A stretch of DNA of 45,391 nucleotides from an uncultured Phycisphaerales bacterium (GTDB lineage Bacteria > Planctomycetota > Phycisphaerae > Phycisphaerales > SM1A02): the NCBI GenBank assembly GCA_949373145.1, contig CASICI010000024.1, forward strand, positions 1 through 45,391. The letters run 5' to 3'. The position numbers and the translations under genes are program-made. Below are positions 43,286 through 45,391 of the stretch, one piece after another. Numbering within the stretch: the first letter of the stretch is position 1; every line of letters starts with the position of its first letter. The notes beneath the pieces were generated by a model, which was given only the letters and a program-made list of their open reading frames with translations, made no database searches and was not told the DNA's origin.

Positions 43286-45232
43286 ATGCACCAACACGCC
43301 GATGCCTCCGAAAACTCGACCTGCGGAGACGGCAGCCACGGTGGTCTACTGGGCCCCTACCACGACCTGGTGCTTCCAGGGCTGGCAGGCATCATGCTGC
43401 TGGCGGCGTGGATCACCCAGACATTCACATCGAACTCGGACTGGATCCATCTCGCTCTCTATGCCGTCTGTTATCTGCTGGGCGGAGGTGTCCTTTTCCT
43501 AGACACTCTGAAGGGACTGGCACGCGGGCGCTTCGACATCCACTTTCTGATGCTGGTGGCTGGCATCGGGGCCGCACTGCTCGGTCGATACCTGGAGGGC
43601 GGCCTTCTCTTCTTTCTGTTCTCCCTCGGGCACGCCCTGGAACACTACGCCATGGGAAGAGCGCGCAATGCGATTCGCGCCCTGGGCTCACTGACACCGA
43701 AGACGGCACTGAGAATCGATCGGGATGCCGAGCACCTCGTGCCGGTCGAGAGCCTCGAAGTCGGAGACAGGATTCGAGTGAGATCGAATGCACGCATCTC
43801 CGCGGACGGCACGATCCTCGAAGGCAGTTCCTCCATTGACCAGTCTTCCGTCACGGGAGAAAGCATTCCCGTGGAACGAGGTGAAGGAGAGCCGGTCTTC
43901 GCGGGCAGCTTGAACGGTGATCAGGTGCTGGTGGTTCGAGTGGACAAGCTCTCGACCGACACGACGATGGCTCGAATGATCACTCTGGTCGAGGAAGCCA
44001 GGGCGAACAAGGGAACGAGCCAGCGGTTCACCGAGAAATTCACGCGGATCTACGTCCCGATCATTCTTGTGGGCACCATCCTCCTGATTCTGGTGCCACC
44101 ACTCCTGAACGTGCTCACCTGGTCTGAAGCCTTCATCCGCGCGATGACCGTGCTGGTCGGAGCATCGCCTTGTGCACTTGCGATTTCAACACCTTCCGCG
44201 GTTCTCTCCGGGATCGCTCAGGCAGCGCGAAACGGTGTCCTGATCAAGGGAGGAAGGCAGCTCGAAGCTCTCGGACGAATTCGCTCGATTGGAATGGACA
44301 AGACCGGCACGCTCACTCTCGGGCGCCCTGAACTGGAACGAGTGGAACTGGTCTCCGCCTCGAGCGAGACCGAGGTTCTCGAGCTCGCAGGTGCTCTGGA
44401 GTTCCAGTCCACGCACCCCCTGGCGAAGGCCATCACCCGCACGCTTCAGGCAAGAGGCATCAAGGCTCCGGCAGCCGAAGAGGTGACTGCCGAGGCAGGC
44501 ATCGGAGTCATCGGGATGATCGATGGCCGAAGGTACCGCATCGGTTCGGAACGACTGCTTTCCGAATCGAAGCTGCCCGAAGAGGATGCCACACGAAGGA
44601 TCATCGATCGCTTCCAATCGGAGGGACGGACCACGATGATCCTCGCTTCCGAGGATTCGGTTCTGGCGGTCTTCGGACTCGCGGATCAACCACGGGCCAA
44701 TGCCGCGGAGACGATCCGACAGCTCAAGAAGATCGGCCTCAAGAAGATCGTGATGATCACCGGCGACAACCGGCAGGTCGGAGAGATCATGGGCGCACGC
44801 ATCGGCGTGGATGCGGTGCATGCCGAACTCATGCCCGAAGACAAGATCGAAGTGATCAAGACACTTGCTCGCGAGAACAAATCGGTGGCCATGATCGGAG
44901 ACGGGGTCAACGACGCACCCGCACTGGCTGCCGCCACCGTCAGCATCGCGATGGGTGCGGGCGGGACGGACGTGGCCCTGGAGACGGCGGACATCGCGCT
45001 GATGGCCGACGACCTGAGCAAGATCCCATTCACCATAGGATTGAGTCGTCAGGTGAAATCGATCATCGAGCAGAACTTCCTGATCTCGATGGGTGTGATC
45101 GTGGCACTGGTCCCCATCGCGGCCCTGGGACTGACTCCGATGTGGGTCGCAGTGATCTTTCATGAAGGTTCGACTCTGGTCGTCGTCGGCAATGCATTGA
45201 GACTTCTCGGCTACAAGGGCTACGACAAGTGA
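43286..45232 (+). CDS. P1B-4-type metal-exporting ATPase
   Basis: This 648-residue membrane pump starts at ATG 43286; longer in-frame readings would cross the palindrome and the divergent gene. The His/Cys-containing N-terminus (MHQHADASENSTCGDGSHGG) may bind metal; there is no heavy-metal-associated domain. The actuator motif is TGES (190-193), the transport motif ASPCALA (Ser294-Pro-Cys296), and the phosphorylated Asp is 338 in DKTGTLT. The HP motif is at 377-378 and the hinge is GDGVNDAP. The final helices carry HEGST (626-630). SPC together with HEG-S/T defines the P1B-4 class, which exports cobalt, iron(II), zinc or nickel. A lipoprotein gene overlaps its end by 4 nt. Confidence 0.93.
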   Translation: MHQHADASENSTCGDGSHGGLLGPYHDLVLPGLAGIMLLAAWITQTFTSNSDWIHLALYAVCYLLGGGVLFLDTLKGLARGRFDIHFLMLVAGIGAALLGRYLEGGLLFFLFSLGHALEHYAMGRARNAIRALGSLTPKTALRIDRDAEHLVPVESLEVGDRIRVRSNARISADGTILEGSSSIDQSSVTGESIPVERGEGEPVFAGSLNGDQVLVVRVDKLSTDTTMARMITLVEEARANKGTSQRFTEKFTRIYVPIILVGTILLILVPPLLNVLTWSEAFIRAMTVLVGASPCALAISTPSAVLSGIAQAARNGVLIKGGRQLEALGRIRSIGMDKTGTLTLGRPELERVELVSASSETEVLELAGALEFQSTHPLAKAITRTLQARGIKAPAAEEVTAEAGIGVIGMIDGRRYRIGSERLLSESKLPEEDATRRIIDRFQSEGRTTMILASEDSVLAVFGLADQPRANAAETIRQLKKIGLKKIVMITGDNRQVGEIMGARIGVDAVHAELMPEDKIEVIKTLARENKSVAMIGDGVNDAPALAAATVSIAMGAGGTDVALETADIALMADDLSKIPFTIGLSRQVKSIIEQNFLISMGVIVALVPIAALGLTPMWVAVIFHEGSTLVVVGNALRLLGYKGYDK

Positions 45233-45391
45233 TCCGGAGTCTGTTGACGATCATGATGCTTGCGTTCGTCTGGGGTTGCCAATCCAGCGGCTCGGAGCAG
45301 AAACAGGAGGATGAAGGTCCTCTCGAACCCCACGAGTACGTGGAAATGGTGATGGCGTCACCGGTCATCATCAGGGTCTACGCCTCATCGG
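45229..45391 (+). CDS. Lipoprotein, N-terminal part (runs off window), possibly ApbE-like
   Basis: The GTG at 45229 overlaps the ATPase stop (GTGA), and the frame is open to the window end (54 codons). Residues 1-17 form a lipoprotein signal (LLTIMMLAFVWGC), with the lipid-carrying Cys at 17. A polar linker (QSSGSEQKQEDEG) leads to EYVEMVMASPVIIRVYASS. That last stretch resembles the start of ApbE flavin transferases ('...MG/Mt.v.i.vya'), but the diagnostic parts lie outside. Coupling to the ATPase suggests a related envelope role. Confidence 0.6.
   Translation, partial: MIRSLLTIMMLAFVWGCQSSGSEQKQEDEGPLEPHEYVEMVMASPVIIRVYASS

Overview
The window looks like chromosomal DNA of a marine planctomycete of the class Phycisphaerae. 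This is an inference from three things: high G+C with strong third-position bias, three secreted proteins that end in a paired calcium-loop 'GC-type dockerin-like' tail, and a pseudopilin operon with oversized, Ala-type prepilin leaders. It carries core metabolism, motility, secretion and stress genes. I see no IS element, prophage, CRISPR array or other mobile DNA.

Layout. 1-1480 (-): start of a nuoE-like gene and complete nuoD of complex I. 1585-3399 (-): a two-domain iron-type ABC permease. 3561-6716 (-): two secreted dockerin-tailed proteins, a beta-helix protein and an S8-like peptidase. 6895-8574 (-): motA-motB. 9023-15054 (+): a 2-hydroxyacid dehydrogenase, enolase, and a heterodimeric ABC exporter pair. 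15110-18100 (-): a zincin metalloprotease with beta-propeller-like repeats and the same dockerin-like tail. 18448-33929 (-): one long type II secretion / type IV pilus-like operon in the order E-F-G-G-H-I-J-K. Its last gene encodes a 2043-residue GspK-like protein, and its F gene is broken by several frameshifts. 34370-37366 (-): pilT and a second pilB-type ATPase in a separate unit closed by a strong terminator. 37457-39292 (+): coaB and a short-form 6-phosphogluconate dehydrogenase. 39326-39409 (+): tRNA-Leu(UAA). 39421-39933 (-): a YbaK-type editing protein. 40102-42113 (+): folE2 and an exported MsrB-MsrA fusion. 42133-43182 (-): a PqiA-like membrane protein. 43286-45391 (+): a P1B-4 metal-transport ATPase and the start of a lipoprotein gene.

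How the genes may work together. The E-F-G-H-I-J-K set is the cytoplasmic motor, the inner-membrane platform and the full pseudopilus series. The outer-membrane secretin, the GspC/L/M or PilM/N/O parts and the prepilin peptidase must lie elsewhere. PilT and the second ATPase suggest a retractable pilus or a shared motor. Three dockerin-tailed exported proteins lie close to this locus and could be its substrates or surface-anchored products; this is a hypothesis. The right end is loosely themed on metal and oxidative stress: zinc-independent folE2, Msr repair, PqiA-like protein, and a metal exporter with a palindromic operator candidate over its promoter.

The strongest oddities are the giant GspK with four EF-hand-like loops, the multiply frameshifted gspF with an ATA-rich patch, strong hairpins between genes of the secretion locus, and the palindrome at the P1B-4 ATPase promoter.
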